Below are positions 22,031 to 31,572 of a stretch of 64,000 nucleotides of DNA, piece after piece. A program made the translations under genes and the position numbers. Source of the stretch: Pseudolactococcus reticulitermitis (GTDB lineage: Bacteria > Bacillota > Bacilli > Lactobacillales > Streptococcaceae); contig NZ_BEDT01000003.1 in assembly GCF_002260845.1 (NCBI RefSeq), forward strand, positions 1-64,000, read 5' to 3'. Under the pieces are notes generated by a model. It saw nothing but the letters and a program-made list of their open reading frames with translations. It was not told the origin of the DNA and searched no databases. How positions within the stretch are numbered: the first letter of the stretch is position 1; each line of letters begins with the position of its first letter.

Positions 22031-22483
22031 TTACTTCTCCGAAATTTTAACGCGAATCGTTGCCGTCACATCTTTGTGCAATTTGACTGGCACATCTTTC
22101 AAGCCAATCGCTTTGAGCGGGTATTCTAATTGAATTTTATGCTTGTCTAGTTTAAGATTAAACTGAGCGTTGAGCGCATCTGCGATTTTTTTCGAGTTGA
22201 TAGCACCAAAAAGACGCCCATCTGCCCCAACTTTTTCTTTGACTTCAACAATCGTTGTCTCTTTTTCAAGTTCTGCTTTGAGCGCTTGCGCTTCTGCCAA
22301 GATTTCAGCTTCTGCTTTCTGCTCAGCCTTGACTTGACCTTTCAGTTCAGCCATGGCTTTGCCAGTTGCTTCTTTGGCTAGATTTTTCTTGATTAAAAAG
22401 TTTTGCGCAAAGCCCGTCGGCACTTCTTTGACTTCTCCGCGTTTACCTTTGCCCTTAACATCTTGTAAAAAAATGACTTTCAT
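22031..22483 (-). CDS. rplI: 50S ribosomal protein L9
   Basis: 150 aa with the L9 N-terminal rRNA-binding domain ([21 protein letters not shown]...FAQNFLI), the long connecting helix and the C-terminal domain ending [12 protein letters not shown]. It is in the conserved gdpP-rplI-dnaC order. Confidence 0.97.
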   Translation of the reverse strand: MKVIFLQDVKGKGKRGEVKEVPTGFAQNFLIKKNLAKEATGKAMAELKGQVKAEQKAEAEILAEAQALKAELEKETTIVEVKEKVGADGRLFGAINSKKIADALNAQFNLKLDKHKIQLEYPLKAIGLKDVPVKLHKDVTATIRVKISEK

Positions 22484-22509
22484 TTTAGTTCTCCTTTATT
22501 TGAACTGAC

Positions 22510-22686
22510 TCAATACCCTTTTATGATAAAATAGATGACATAGGCCCAGCTAAACAGACCGTGAATACAGGCCCAGAAAATGCTGTGCCATTTGACATAC
22601 GATATAACAATCGCTAGGGCACAACCAAACGTGATGCCACTGCTGGCAATTGAACGTGTCGTTTTTTCTTTATCCTTACAAACCAT
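22510..22686 (-). CDS. 58-aa membrane protein between gdpP and rplI
   Basis: A short open frame from the ATG at 22686 to the TGA at 22510. An ideal AGGAGG lies six bases upstream. The first 15 residues are charged (MVCKDKEKTTR), then two hydrophobic segments (GITFGCALAIVISYV and SIFWACIHGLFSWAYVIYFI) separated by KWH. It fits between gdpP and rplI with no overlap, so it is probably translated from that operon. I do not recognise a family; no function is proposed. Confidence 0.72.
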   Translation of the reverse strand: MVCKDKEKTTRSIASSGITFGCALAIVISYVKWHSIFWACIHGLFSWAYVIYFIIKGY

Positions 22687-22711
22687 GCACCGCCTCCTAA
22701 GATAGTTTCCA

Positions 22712-24694
22712 TCATTTTAAGCTAGTTGCTTTGTCATCACTCGAACGATTTAAAAGATTTAGCAACTCTTCTTTCACTTCATTTGGGGTTTTCTCGTAAA
22801 TCTGCGCTGCTGCATTATTGAAATGCCCGCCACCGCCAAATTTTTCCATAATCCGTTGGACATTGAAGTCTCCTGACGATCGAGCTGAAATCGCCACATA
22901 CCCATTTTCATGGTTGACAATCGTAAAGGAAGCATCAATCCCCACCATATTGAGAAGTGTATCTGCTGCTTTTGCGATGGTGACATTATCATACATCTTG
23001 CGGTAAAGCCCGACACCGATGGCAATGTTATCATGAAATTCAGCATTGAGGACGATTTCATTGATTTTCTTGTACTTATCAAACTCTGTTGCCAGAAACT
23101 TCTTGATCAGATTATTATCTGCCCCCTGAGAACGCAGATACGAAGCAGCCTCAAACGTTCTAGCGGTCGTGCCTTTAGAGAATTTCTGTGTATCGACAGA
23201 AATTCCTGCCAAGGCAATCGACGCTTCGACTTTGGACATCTTTTGTTTCTGATCATTTTGATACTGCAACACTTCGACAACCAGCTCTGAGGCTGATGAC
23301 GCCCCACTCTCGATATAAGTCAGCAAGGCATTTTTCGGAAAATCATCATCACGACGATGGTGGTCAATGACAACGACTTTATCAAAGCTCTTATAAAAGT
23401 CATAATCCATGGTCTGACTGGTCTTAGAATGGTCAACCATAATCAAGAGCGAGTTTGCTTTTTTAAGTTCTCGCGCCGTCTCCATCCGAATAATATGGGC
23501 AAACCCATCCTTCGATTCATTGAGTTTGGCGATGGCACGTTCAACATCAGGCAAGAGTTGCTTGTCATCATAAACGATAAAAGCTTCTTTACCATTCATG
23601 TTGGCGAAAATTTTTGTCGCAACAGCTGCACCGAGGGCATCCATATCTGGATATTTATGCCCCATGACAAAGACGTTTTCCGACTCTAGCACAATTGTTC
23701 GGAGCGCTGTCGCAATCGCTCTGGCGCGTGTTCGAGATTTCTGAATATGACTGGCTGAATTACCGCCGAAATAAATCGGTTTGGCCGTATTGATATTTTC
23801 TTTGATGACAACCTGGTCACCACCACGAACGAGGGCCAACTCTAAGTTATCCAGTGCCGTTTTCCCAATCTTAGAGAAGTTTTCCAGACCGTAAGACATC
23901 CCGATAGACAGGGTCAATGAAAAGTTTTTTTCCGTCGCTTCCTCGCGGAAAGCATTGACGAATTCAAACTTATCATCCATGATTTTTTTTAAGGTCAGAT
24001 AATTCGTGTAAATATAATAGCGACTGGCATTATACCGGCTGATATAGACATTATATTTGCTCGAAAAGGCGTCAATTTTCGTTGCAATGAAGTTATTGAT
24101 AATCGTTCGACTACTATCTGAAATCAAATCTGTCGCATCATCGTAATTATCCACAGAAATAATCCCAATCACAGGTCGACTTTCCCGTGTGACTGTTTTC
24201 GCGACAACTTCACTCGTTGCATCGATAAAATAAAGTAGTTTCTTTTTATGGTCGACTTTAACAGCATATTTTTTCTGTCCGACAGGTAGATATTGCGTCC
24301 CCTGATTATCGATGTCCTGAACAATTTCTTTTATTTTATCGGCTTGTAATTTATCTTCATCATCGGCAAAAATGATGTCAACATAGGGGTTAAACCACTC
24401 TGGCGTATAATCCTGCTCGGAATATCTTAACACACCGATAGGCATGGTATCGAGCGTTGCATTCAGTGAGTTTTCAGCATTTTCATTCAGCGCACGGATA
24501 TTATCTAGATTTTTAGCCGTCAACACTTTAGCACGCGCTAATAAAACCAAGGTCACGATAACGTTCACAACCAGCAATAAAATAAGTTCAGTTTGTTGAA
24601 ATTCAGCCAAGCGCAAAATCAGCACTTCGCATAAATACACGACTGTCATGCCAATGATGATGACCAGTGGTAAAAACCTTTCGAAACGTCTCAC
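22712..24694 (-). CDS. gdpP: c-di-AMP phosphodiesterase GdpP
   Basis: 660 aa, the normal GdpP length. It hydrolyses cyclic di-AMP to pApA. Two N-terminal transmembrane helices (LPLVIIIGMTVVYLCEVLI and ELILLLVVNVIVTLVLL) are followed by a PAS-like domain, a degenerate GGDEF domain, then DHH (GHKYPDMDALGAAV, VVIDHHRRDDDF) and DHHA1 with GGGGHFNNAA. The start codon is GTG with GGAG nine bases upstream. The synthase CdaA and its regulator are in the same window at 38.7-40.5 kb. Confidence 0.96.
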   Translation of the reverse strand: MRRFERFLPLVIIIGMTVVYLCEVLILRLAEFQQTELILLLVVNVIVTLVLLARAKVLTAKNLDNIRALNENAENSLNATLDTMPIGVLRYSEQDYTPEWFNPYVDIIFADDEDKLQADKIKEIVQDIDNQGTQYLPVGQKKYAVKVDHKKKLLYFIDATSEVVAKTVTRESRPVIGIISVDNYDDATDLISDSSRTIINNFIATKIDAFSSKYNVYISRYNASRYYIYTNYLTLKKIMDDKFEFVNAFREEATEKNFSLTLSIGMSYGLENFSKIGKTALDNLELALVRGGDQVVIKENINTAKPIYFGGNSASHIQKSRTRARAIATALRTIVLESENVFVMGHKYPDMDALGAAVATKIFANMNGKEAFIVYDDKQLLPDVERAIAKLNESKDGFAHIIRMETARELKKANSLLIMVDHSKTSQTMDYDFYKSFDKVVVIDHHRRDDDFPKNALLTYIESGASSASELVVEVLQYQNDQKQKMSKVEASIALAGISVDTQKFSKGTTARTFEAASYLRSQGADNNLIKKFLATEFDKYKKINEIVLNAEFHDNIAIGVGLYRKMYDNVTIAKAADTLLNMVGIDASFTIVNHENGYVAISARSSGDFNVQRIMEKFGGGGHFNNAAAQIYEKTPNEVKEELLNLLNRSSDDKATSLK

Positions 24695-24718
24695 GTCTAC
24701 TTACTCCGATCTGAGAAA

Positions 24719-24746
24719 GTTAAGGGTCAGGCGCCTAACCCTTAAC
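24719..24746. terminator. Long hairpin in the gdpP leader
   Basis: GTTAAGGGT and ACCCTTAAC flank the palindrome AGGCGCCT, a 13-bp stem with one mismatch. The U-tract (ATTTTTTG) is on the plus strand; on the minus strand the hairpin is about 25 bases upstream of the gdpP start, inside its leader. Confidence 0.6.
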
Positions 24747-24782
24747 ATTTTTTGATACTTCATAACGCATTTCTAATGGTTC

Positions 24783-24811
24783 ATTTTACCACATTTTAGC
24801 CGTTTTTTCAA
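24783..24811 (-). promoter_or_regulatory. Promoter of gdpP-rplI-dnaC
   Basis: Minus strand TTGAAA, 17 bp, TAAAAT, about 90 bp upstream of the gdpP GTG. Confidence 0.68.
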
Positions 24812-24838
24812 AAATTCAAGGCGCTAAGTTGACAGCGA

Positions 24839-25480
24839 TTAGAGTTGACTTGCGACCTGGGTCAAATTATCAAATAGCTTATCTGCTCTTTTTTGGTTCA
24901 AACCAAACACCTTATCCTTGATGCCCCAGACTGTCGCACCTGAGTCAACTCCTGCATCAATGCCTTTTTCACTGTCTTCAATAACCAAAGTCTCCTCCGG
25001 CGTGACTGCTAATTTTGCCATGGCAACCTGATAAATCTCCGGATTGGGCTTGGATTCTTCGAAATCATCACCAGATAACACCACCTCGAAATAAGGCAAG
25101 AGTCCTGTCATTGCCATGGCTCTTAAAATCTCAATTTTAATGGTGCTAGACGCAAGACCTAGTTTGTAGCCCTTGGCTTTTAAAGCGTCCAAAGTAGACT
25201 TAGCATCTGAGAATAGGAGAGTGTCATAGGGAACTGCTTGATCCAGTTTATATTGCGTGTATGCTGCCTGTAGGGCAGGCACATCCCAATTGTCATAATC
25301 ATCACGTAAAATCATATACCAGACCTGTTTCATATTCCCGCCTATGAAATCCAGTGGCGATAGATGGGCAATCGAAATCCCTTTGCTGTCCAAAAACTTT
25401 TTGCGTCTCGTATAATAATAAGGCTCGGTATCAATCAAAACACCGTCCATATCAAAAATAATGGCTTTAAATTTATTCAT
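24839..25480 (-). CDS. HAD-superfamily phosphatase (beta-phosphoglucomutase-like)
   Basis: 213 aa of HAD subfamily IA. Motif I is IFDMDGVLIDTEPYYY, motif II GLASSTIKIEI, motif III SKPNPEIY and motif IV VIEDSEKGIDAG. The Asp-x-Asp of motif I is intact. The start with DTEPYY resembles phosphatases that act on small sugar phosphates rather than true beta-phosphoglucomutase; substrate unknown. It stands alone between two promoter regions. Confidence 0.82.
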   Translation of the reverse strand: MNKFKAIIFDMDGVLIDTEPYYYTRRKKFLDSKGISIAHLSPLDFIGGNMKQVWYMILRDDYDNWDVPALQAAYTQYKLDQAVPYDTLLFSDAKSTLDALKAKGYKLGLASSTIKIEILRAMAMTGLLPYFEVVLSGDDFEESKPNPEIYQVAMAKLAVTPEETLVIEDSEKGIDAGVDSGATVWGIKDKVFGLNQKRADKLFDNLTQVASQL

Positions 25481-25565
25481 AAAGACTATTTTACCAAATT
25501 TTTTAAGATTTCGTATTGAAAATTTTCAGAATTTTCGCTAAAATAGAGTTAATACCATCAAAATT

Positions 25566-25577
25566 GAGCAATTGCTC
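25566..25577. promoter_or_regulatory. 12-bp palindrome upstream of the aspartokinase gene
   Basis: GAGCAATTGCTC is a perfect dyad about 115 bp upstream of the gene, next to GTAC...GTAC. It may be an operator, but I recognise no regulator. Confidence 0.35.
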
Positions 25578-25689
25578 AGTACGTTGCTAAGTACATATGA
25601 TGCCTCTCATCCATTGACGCGTAGCCATTTTCTATTAAAACATAGCTTAATCGCACAACATCTTAGAACAATCAAAGGAAAATCTCATC

Positions 25690-27042
25690 TTGAAAGTTAT
25701 TAAATTTGGTGGCTCTTCACTCGCAAGCGCCGAGCAACTCACAAAAGTCCGCAACATTGTCAAAAACGATCCAACCCGAAAATTCGTCGTCGTCTCAGCT
25801 CCGGGTAAACGCGACACCCATGACATCAAGGTAACAGATGCCCTGATTGCTTACTACAAGGCCTACAAAAATGGCAATGATGTGGCAGAAAATCAAAACT
25901 GGATCATCGCGCGCTATCAAAGCATTTGCGACGAACTCGGCATTACTGGTCCTGTCATGACCAACATTTCAGCTGACATCAAAGCCCTCGCCACACTTCC
26001 TATCCAAGGCAACAAGTTCCTTTACGACGCTTTCCTAGCCGCTGGCGAAAATAACAACGCTAAACTCATCGCCGAGTACTTCAGCGAAAATGGCATTAAC
26101 GCCAAATACATCCACCCCCAAGACGCTGGTATCATCGTCACACCAGAGCCAGGAAACGCCCGCTTACTGCCATCAAGCAACGAAAAAATCAACTATCTCA
26201 ATGAACTCGAAGAAACCCTCGTCATCCCAGGCTTCTTCGGCGTGACCGAAAAAGGCGACATCTGCACTTTCTCACGTGGTGGTTCAGACATCACCGGCTC
26301 TATCATCGCAGCCGGTGTCCATGCCGAGCTCTACGAAAACTTCACCGACGTGGACGGCATCTTCGCCGCACACCCCGGCATCATCAACCAGCCAGCTTCC
26401 ATTAGCGAACTCACTTATAAGGAAATGCGTGAGCTCGCCTACGCCGGTTTCTCTGTTTTGCACGATGAGGCATTATTACCCGTCTACAGAGCAAGTGTGC
26501 CACTCGTGATTAAAAATACCAACAATCCCGAGCATCCCGGAACCAGAATCGTTGCCAAACGCAATCTCACAGGCAGTCCAGTTGTCGGTATCGCAGCCGA
26601 TGGAGACTTTACCTCGCTCAATATTTCCAAATATCTCATGAACCGAGAAATCGGTTTCGGTCGTAAAGTGCTTCATATTTTGGAAAATCTTGGTATCCGT
26701 TTCGAACACATGCCAACAGGAATTGATGATATGAGTGTCATCATGCGCAATCGCTACCTGACCAAGCAAATCGAGCGCTCCGTGATTCAAAATTTGACGG
26801 AAACCTTAGAGCCTGATACCCTACATTTCGAGAAAAACTTATCGATTATCATGATTGTTGGCGAAGATATGAATGAACATATCGGGGTCACAGCCCGTGC
26901 GGCCAACGCACTCGCTAAGGCTGGGATCAATATCGAAATGCTATCCCAAGGTTCATCAGAAGTTTCTGTCATGTTTATCGTCAAATCTGACCAAGAAAAA
27001 GCGGCCATTAAGGCACTTTATCAGGCTTTTTTTGAAGCTTAA
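25690..27042 (+). CDS. lysC: Aspartate kinase (monofunctional)
   Basis: 450 aa. It phosphorylates aspartate, the first step to lysine, threonine and methionine. KFGGSSLAS at residues 5-13 is the family signature, with SRGGSDITGSIIAAG, and two C-terminal ACT domains (LNISKYLMNREIGFGRKVLHIL and IMIVGEDMNEHIGVTARAANAL) that give feedback control. The start is TTG with AAAGGA ten bases upstream; there is no ATG that preserves the family N-terminus. It is the one long metabolic gene on the plus strand here and uses noticeably more C-ending codons than its neighbours, which could mean high expression or transfer. Confidence 0.93.
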   Translation: MKVIKFGGSSLASAEQLTKVRNIVKNDPTRKFVVVSAPGKRDTHDIKVTDALIAYYKAYKNGNDVAENQNWIIARYQSICDELGITGPVMTNISADIKALATLPIQGNKFLYDAFLAAGENNNAKLIAEYFSENGINAKYIHPQDAGIIVTPEPGNARLLPSSNEKINYLNELEETLVIPGFFGVTEKGDICTFSRGGSDITGSIIAAGVHAELYENFTDVDGIFAAHPGIINQPASISELTYKEMRELAYAGFSVLHDEALLPVYRASVPLVIKNTNNPEHPGTRIVAKRNLTGSPVVGIAADGDFTSLNISKYLMNREIGFGRKVLHILENLGIRFEHMPTGIDDMSVIMRNRYLTKQIERSVIQNLTETLEPDTLHFEKNLSIIMIVGEDMNEHIGVTARAANALAKAGINIEMLSQGSSEVSVMFIVKSDQEKAAIKALYQAFFEA

Positions 27043-27055
27043 ATTTATCCGTAAT

Positions 27056-27106
27056 AAAAAGACGAGACGTCTTCATGGTGTTTACCCTGATTACTTCTCG
27101 TCTTTT
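27056..27106. terminator. Bidirectional terminator between aspartokinase and the HAD fusion
   Basis: AAAAAGACGAG and CTCGTCTTTT form a stem around a 30-base loop that carries its own small GACGTC palindrome. It overlaps the stop codon of the minus-strand gene. Confidence 0.72.
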
Positions 27107-28497
27107 GTTTTGCTCAATTTACTCATGGCAACTCGGATTTGGCGCTCTAACTCTGCTTCGATTTTAGCTTCCGGCGCAAAGTCCGTTGCCCAGTTATCCG
27201 GTTTCATGATTTTATGGGTTTCTGGGTCAAAATGGGGTTGACCATCTGGAAATATTTTGCCCATATTGGCGCTGTGCACCGCATTGAAAATCGCATGCGG
27301 GTCAATCCCCATGAGAACAAATGAACCATAGGTAAAGTAGAGCAAGTCCAAAAGGGCGTCCACTTCACCCGTCAAGGCATTTTCGCCTTCTGGAATGGGT
27401 TGAGCTTTGATTTTAGCTGCTGCTTTGTCAATCGCTGCATGCAGATTTTGTGTCAGTTCATCAAAGACAGGCACATTAGCATTGGATGCTGCAAAAAGAA
27501 ATTCGACGATTTCTTCAACCTTGAAATCTGCCCGATGTCCAGCTTCTTCTGGTAAAAAGACACGTGGCATTTCCTGCGTTTTACCATCCATGACACGGTG
27601 AAATTCCTTGACCTTATTAAACTGGTCATCCTTACTGATGAAACTTTCAGCATGTTTAAAATTAATCAGCCCAAAATGTGACAAGGCTTTAGCAATGCCG
27701 TCTGAATTATTATTATCCGTGATGTAAGTCGCAACTTTTTTCACTGCAGCTGTCGCATTGCCCATACCAACGCCTAAGCCGACACCCGCCAGCATTTCTA
27801 AATCGTTATCTGAATCGCCAAAGGCCATGACTTGTGACAAGTCAAAGCCAAATTTTTTTCCGACTTTTTCAATCCCTACTAGCTTAGAATTTCCTTTGCT
27901 GATAAGGTCAGCTGAGTAAGCATTCGATCGCGTGGCTTGCAATTCAGGAAAATGTCCCATGATTTTATCAGTTTCGTCACTGGTTGCGACCATGATGACT
28001 TGATAAACGGGCTGTCTGATATTATCCGCTAAATTTTTAGATTGGGGTTTGATTTTTCTGACGACATTTTGAAAGCCACTTTTCGTCAAGCCTGACATTT
28101 TTTGTGGTAAAAGGCCTGCAATTACTTGCGCTGTCCGCGTTTCACCGAATTTGACAAGCCCACTCCCATGGACACCGTCCGCCATACCGAGAGAAACATC
28201 TCTGCCGTGTTTACGAGAAAAGTCGATGATGTCGCGCAGGGTTTTCTTGTCGATTGGCGAGGTTGAGAGGATGGCATCTGGCGTGAAGATGTACTGACCA
28301 TTATAGGTCACAGCAAAATCAAGCCCCAGCGTTTCCATCAAGGGTAGGACAAAGGCAGGTCCCCGCCCTGTGGCGACGCCGACTAATACTTTGTTTTTAT
28401 GCAACTCAGTCATGGCGCGTCTTGTCGTTGCGGCGACATTTCGTGTGCTGGTAAAAAGTGTCCCGTCTAAATCAAAAAAAACTGCTTTGATATTCAT
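27091..28497 (-). CDS. HAD (Cof-type) phosphatase fused to a MazG/PRA-PH-like domain
   Basis: 468 aa from MNIKAVFFDLDGTLF with GAAGGA before it. Residues 1 to about 270 are a Cof-type HAD hydrolase (DLDGTLF, VATGRGPA, MAFGDSDNDLEML). From about residue 300 a helical domain follows (NLHAAIDKAAAKI...LTGEVDALLDLLYFTYGSFVLMG, then NMGKIF) that resembles phosphoribosyl-ATP pyrophosphohydrolase/MazG-like all-alpha nucleotide pyrophosphohydrolases, with acidic residues in E-x3-D spacing. The fusion suggests hydrolysis of a modified nucleotide and dephosphorylation of the product, but this is inference. An upstream frame extension of 17 codons is rejected. Confidence 0.8.
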   Translation of the reverse strand: MNIKAVFFDLDGTLFTSTRNVAATTRRAMTELHKNKVLVGVATGRGPAFVLPLMETLGLDFAVTYNGQYIFTPDAILSTSPIDKKTLRDIIDFSRKHGRDVSLGMADGVHGSGLVKFGETRTAQVIAGLLPQKMSGLTKSGFQNVVRKIKPQSKNLADNIRQPVYQVIMVATSDETDKIMGHFPELQATRSNAYSADLISKGNSKLVGIEKVGKKFGFDLSQVMAFGDSDNDLEMLAGVGLGVGMGNATAAVKKVATYITDNNNSDGIAKALSHFGLINFKHAESFISKDDQFNKVKEFHRVMDGKTQEMPRVFLPEEAGHRADFKVEEIVEFLFAASNANVPVFDELTQNLHAAIDKAAAKIKAQPIPEGENALTGEVDALLDLLYFTYGSFVLMGIDPHAIFNAVHSANMGKIFPDGQPHFDPETHKIMKPDNWATDFAPEAKIEAELERQIRVAMSKLSKTKDEK

Positions 28498-28618
28498 GTC
28501 TTTCCTTCTGTCTGTCTGTTTAAAAAGCCTTCTACCTCTATTATACAATTATTTATAGCAGATGACTGAAATAAATCACAACATTTCTGAAAATCCTTAC
28601 ACTTATCCGTATTTCAGG

Positions 28619-28651
28619 TAAAAAATATCGGACATTGCGCACGCAATATCC
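28619..28651 (-). terminator. Terminator of argF
   Basis: 10-bp stem GGATATTGCG/CGCAATGTCC with one mismatch, then a T-run (ATATTTTTTA) on the minus strand, 25 bases after the argF stop. Confidence 0.82.
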
Positions 28652-28677
28652 AATATCATGCTAGTGATAACCTGAGT

Positions 28678-29682
28678 TTAGACTTTCGGAATGAAGAGAT
28701 GACCTAATGTTGCAGCCATGATAGCTTTGATTGAGTGTAGTCTGTTTTCAGTTTCTTGGAAGACGACAGATTGTGGCGCATTGAAAATCTCATCTGTCAC
28801 TTCCAGCTCTGTTAATCTTGATTTCGCCTGAATAGCTTGCATTGTCGTCGTTGCTAAATCGTGAAAGGCTGGCAAACAATGCATAAAAATACAATCAGGG
28901 TTTTCAGTCTTCTCGAAAAGGCCAGCATTGACTTGATAAGGCATGAGTTTCTCAATCCGTTCATCATACTGGTCTTCTTCCCCCATGCTGACCCAGACAT
29001 CTGTGTAAATCACATCAGCCCCTTTGACTGCAGCGGTATCAGCAGTAATCGTGATATGAGCGCCTGACTTTGCCGCTTTTTCTGCAGCAATCGCTTGAAT
29101 TTCAGGTGCTGGCTGCAAGTCATCTGGTGCTAAAATCGTGATATTGACACCTAAAATGGCAGAGGTCACCAAGAGGGAATTTGCCATATTGTTACGACCA
29201 TCACCGACATAGACCAGATTTTTACCCGTGTAGTCACCAAAAATTTCCTTGATAGTCATAAAATCAGCCAGCATCTGTGTCGGATGCCAAGTATCCGTCA
29301 AGCCATTCCAAACTGGCACGCCAGACTCGGCTGCTAAAATTTCAACGTCTGTCTGCTTAAAGCCACGAAACTGAATGCCATCAAACATTGACCCCAAAAC
29401 TTTTGCTGTATCGGCTGTCGACTCTTTTTTACCAAACTGGACATCGTTTGGTCCTAAAAATTCTGGATGCGCACCCAAGTCATTTGCCGCAACAGTAAAA
29501 GCAGCCCGCGTCCGAGTCGATGTTTTTTCAAACAGGAGCGCGATATTTTTGCCTGCCAAATATTGATGCGGAAGATGCTGCTTTTTGAGTGCCTTTAAAT
29601 GAATAGCAAAATCGATGAGGTATGCCAATTCTGCTTGGGTAAAATCAACTTCTTTCAGTAATGAACGTCCTTGGAACATCAA
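28678..29682 (-). CDS. argF: Ornithine carbamoyltransferase
   Basis: 334 aa. It makes citrulline from ornithine and carbamoyl phosphate, or runs in reverse in the arginine deiminase pathway. Signatures: [12 protein letters not shown] (carbamoyl phosphate site), [24 protein letters not shown] and MHCLPAFHD. It stands alone here with its own ArgR-type operator in the promoter, so biosynthetic regulation is more likely than an arc operon. Paralogues such as putrescine carbamoyltransferase share much of this pattern; the HCLPAFHD loop favours ornithine. Confidence 0.92.
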   Translation of the reverse strand: MMFQGRSLLKEVDFTQAELAYLIDFAIHLKALKKQHLPHQYLAGKNIALLFEKTSTRTRAAFTVAANDLGAHPEFLGPNDVQFGKKESTADTAKVLGSMFDGIQFRGFKQTDVEILAAESGVPVWNGLTDTWHPTQMLADFMTIKEIFGDYTGKNLVYVGDGRNNMANSLLVTSAILGVNITILAPDDLQPAPEIQAIAAEKAAKSGAHITITADTAAVKGADVIYTDVWVSMGEEDQYDERIEKLMPYQVNAGLFEKTENPDCIFMHCLPAFHDLATTTMQAIQAKSRLTELEVTDEIFNAPQSVVFQETENRLHSIKAIMAATLGHLFIPKV

Positions 29683-29756
29683 ATAGACCTATCTTTCTGT
29701 CGTGAGCTAGGAACTATCCTGTGTGGATAATCAAGCTTTTATTGAATAATAAGTCT

Positions 29757-29785
29757 ATTTTAATGTATTTTTATACAAAAGTCAA
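29757..29785 (-). promoter_or_regulatory. argF promoter with ARG-box-like operator in the spacer
   Basis: Minus strand TTGACT, 17 bp, TAAAAT. The spacer holds the perfect dyad TGTATAAAAATACA, close to the ARG boxes bound by ArgR/AhrC. Repressor bound there would block the promoter. Confidence 0.72.
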
Positions 29786-29800
29786 GTAGTAGCCGAAATA

Positions 29801-31408
29801 TCAGACAAGAAAAGCAATGGCTTGATAAGGTTGCAACTGATTAGGCGTATAGGTTGTATAATTATTAACCAAAATCTCGCTGTCTACAAACTCAGTTAAT
29901 AGCTCAAAATCGACAGGTTGATTTGAAAAGTTAGTCAAAACTAAGAGTTTTCGTCCCTCAAATTCACGGATGAAAGCATAAATATGCTCAGCTGCCTGAT
30001 AAGCTGCCTGATAGGTGCCTTCCGAAATCAGCTGGTCAGACTTTCTCAACTGAATCAACTGCTTATAAAACTGATACACGTCGCCTGATTGTTCATTTAC
30101 AACGTTAATCTCCGCATGATTACCCGTTGCCAACCACGGTATGCCCGTCGAAAAGCCTGCATTAGCCGTATTATCCCATTGCATCGGTGTCCGTGAATTA
30201 TCCCGCGATTTGATTTGGATAATCTCGAAAGCCTGCTCCGGTGTATGCCCAGAAGCCAATAAAGCTTGATAGGCATTAATCGACTCCACATCGACATAAT
30301 CCGCCATGGACTCAAAATCAGGGTCAATCATCCCGATTTCTTCCCCCATATAGACATAAGGCGTGCCGCGGCTGAGATGGATACTGGCAGCTAGCATGGT
30401 TGCACCTTTAACTCGGAAGTTTTTGTAGTCAATAAAACGGTTAATGGCGCGAGGCTGATCATGATTATTCCAAAATAAAGCATTCCAGCCCTGACCCTCG
30501 CTCATTTTTTCGCCCCAAGTGTGAAAGAGCTGTTTGAGTTGGGCAAAATCAAAAGGGGACTTGGTCCATTTTTGACCATCAGCATAATCTACTTTAAGAT
30601 GATGAAAATTAAAGGTCATCGACAATTCCTGACGATCTGGTCTGCTATATAAAATACAGTTATCAATCGTCGTCGAACTCATTTCTCCAACTGTCACACT
30701 TTTTGAGTCCTTGCCAAAACTTGCGGTGTTTAGCAGTTGCAAATAATCATGTGTCAATGGTTTATCCGTATATTCTGGCTTGCCTTCATTGACTGGATTT
30801 GATTTGAGCAAAGCATCCTTACCAATCAAATTAATCACGTCAAATCTAAAGCCATGCACGCCTTTTTCACGCCAGAAATTCACAACATCAAACAGTTCTT
30901 TTCGAACATTTTCATTGCGCCAGTTCAGGTCAGCCTGCGTGACATCAAAGAGATGGAGATAGTATTTGCCGGTGTCACCAAAAGGTGCCCAAGCACTCCC
31001 ACCAAATTTTGAGACCCAGTCCGTCGGTTCATCCTGAATGAAGAAAAAATCTTGATAGTAGGGGTCACCAGCTAAAGCTTTCTTGAACCATTCATGCTCA
31101 GTCGACACGTGATTAAGTACCATATCCAACATGACATCAATCCCACGCTTTTTCGCCTCTTGGATAAGGGTTTCAAAGTCAGACATGGTCCCAAAAACTG
31201 GATCAATGGCAACATAATCTGAAATATCATAGCCATTATCACGTTGTGGACTGGGATAAATGGGGTTGAGCCAAATCATATCAATCCCGAGATCGGCCAG
31301 ATAATCTAGTTTCGAGATGATGCCACGAAGATCGCCAACACCATTCCCTGTCGTATCGAGATAAGATTTCGGGTAGATTTGATAAATTACTTGATTTTTA
31401 AATGTCAT
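29801..31408 (-). CDS. treC: Alpha,alpha-phosphotrehalase
   Basis: 535 aa glycoside hydrolase family 13. It splits trehalose-6-phosphate into glucose and glucose-6-phosphate. Family regions are DMVLNHVSTEH, GFRFDVINLIGKD (nucleophile Asp), VGEMSS (acid/base Glu) and WNNHDQPR (third acid). MTFKNQVIYQIYPKSYLDTTGNG is the usual start; nine more upstream codons are open but unlike the family. The weak site is GAAAG. The gene follows treP in the trehalose operon after a 160-bp structured gap. Confidence 0.93.
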   Translation of the reverse strand: MTFKNQVIYQIYPKSYLDTTGNGVGDLRGIISKLDYLADLGIDMIWLNPIYPSPQRDNGYDISDYVAIDPVFGTMSDFETLIQEAKKRGIDVMLDMVLNHVSTEHEWFKKALAGDPYYQDFFFIQDEPTDWVSKFGGSAWAPFGDTGKYYLHLFDVTQADLNWRNENVRKELFDVVNFWREKGVHGFRFDVINLIGKDALLKSNPVNEGKPEYTDKPLTHDYLQLLNTASFGKDSKSVTVGEMSSTTIDNCILYSRPDRQELSMTFNFHHLKVDYADGQKWTKSPFDFAQLKQLFHTWGEKMSEGQGWNALFWNNHDQPRAINRFIDYKNFRVKGATMLAASIHLSRGTPYVYMGEEIGMIDPDFESMADYVDVESINAYQALLASGHTPEQAFEIIQIKSRDNSRTPMQWDNTANAGFSTGIPWLATGNHAEINVVNEQSGDVYQFYKQLIQLRKSDQLISEGTYQAAYQAAEHIYAFIREFEGRKLLVLTNFSNQPVDFELLTEFVDSEILVNNYTTYTPNQLQPYQAIAFLV

Positions 31409-31429
31409 AAACTTTCTATTTCTAAGGCT

Positions 31430-31562
31430 AGTCACAAACGCAAGGCGTTTTTAGCCACTTGGTCTAGTAAAGGTGGCGACGCCCCCGAGATTTCTCTTTC
31501 CGTCGCGACCGTTTCTAGCCTATCTAAATGCCAAAAGGGCGTTAGCCTTACGGTTAGCCCTT
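31430..31562 (-). repeat. Structured intergenic segment between treP and treC
   Basis: On the minus strand a CCAAAGGGC/GCCCTTTTGG hairpin is followed by AGGCTAG...CTAGCCT enclosing smaller stems (GGC-GTC-GCC; the palindrome GTCGCGAC). The first hairpin could be a partial terminator that lowers treC relative to treP. The second part looks like the family I and II repeats in style but has no second copy in this window. Confidence 0.5.
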
Positions 31563-31572
31563 TGGTATGCGG

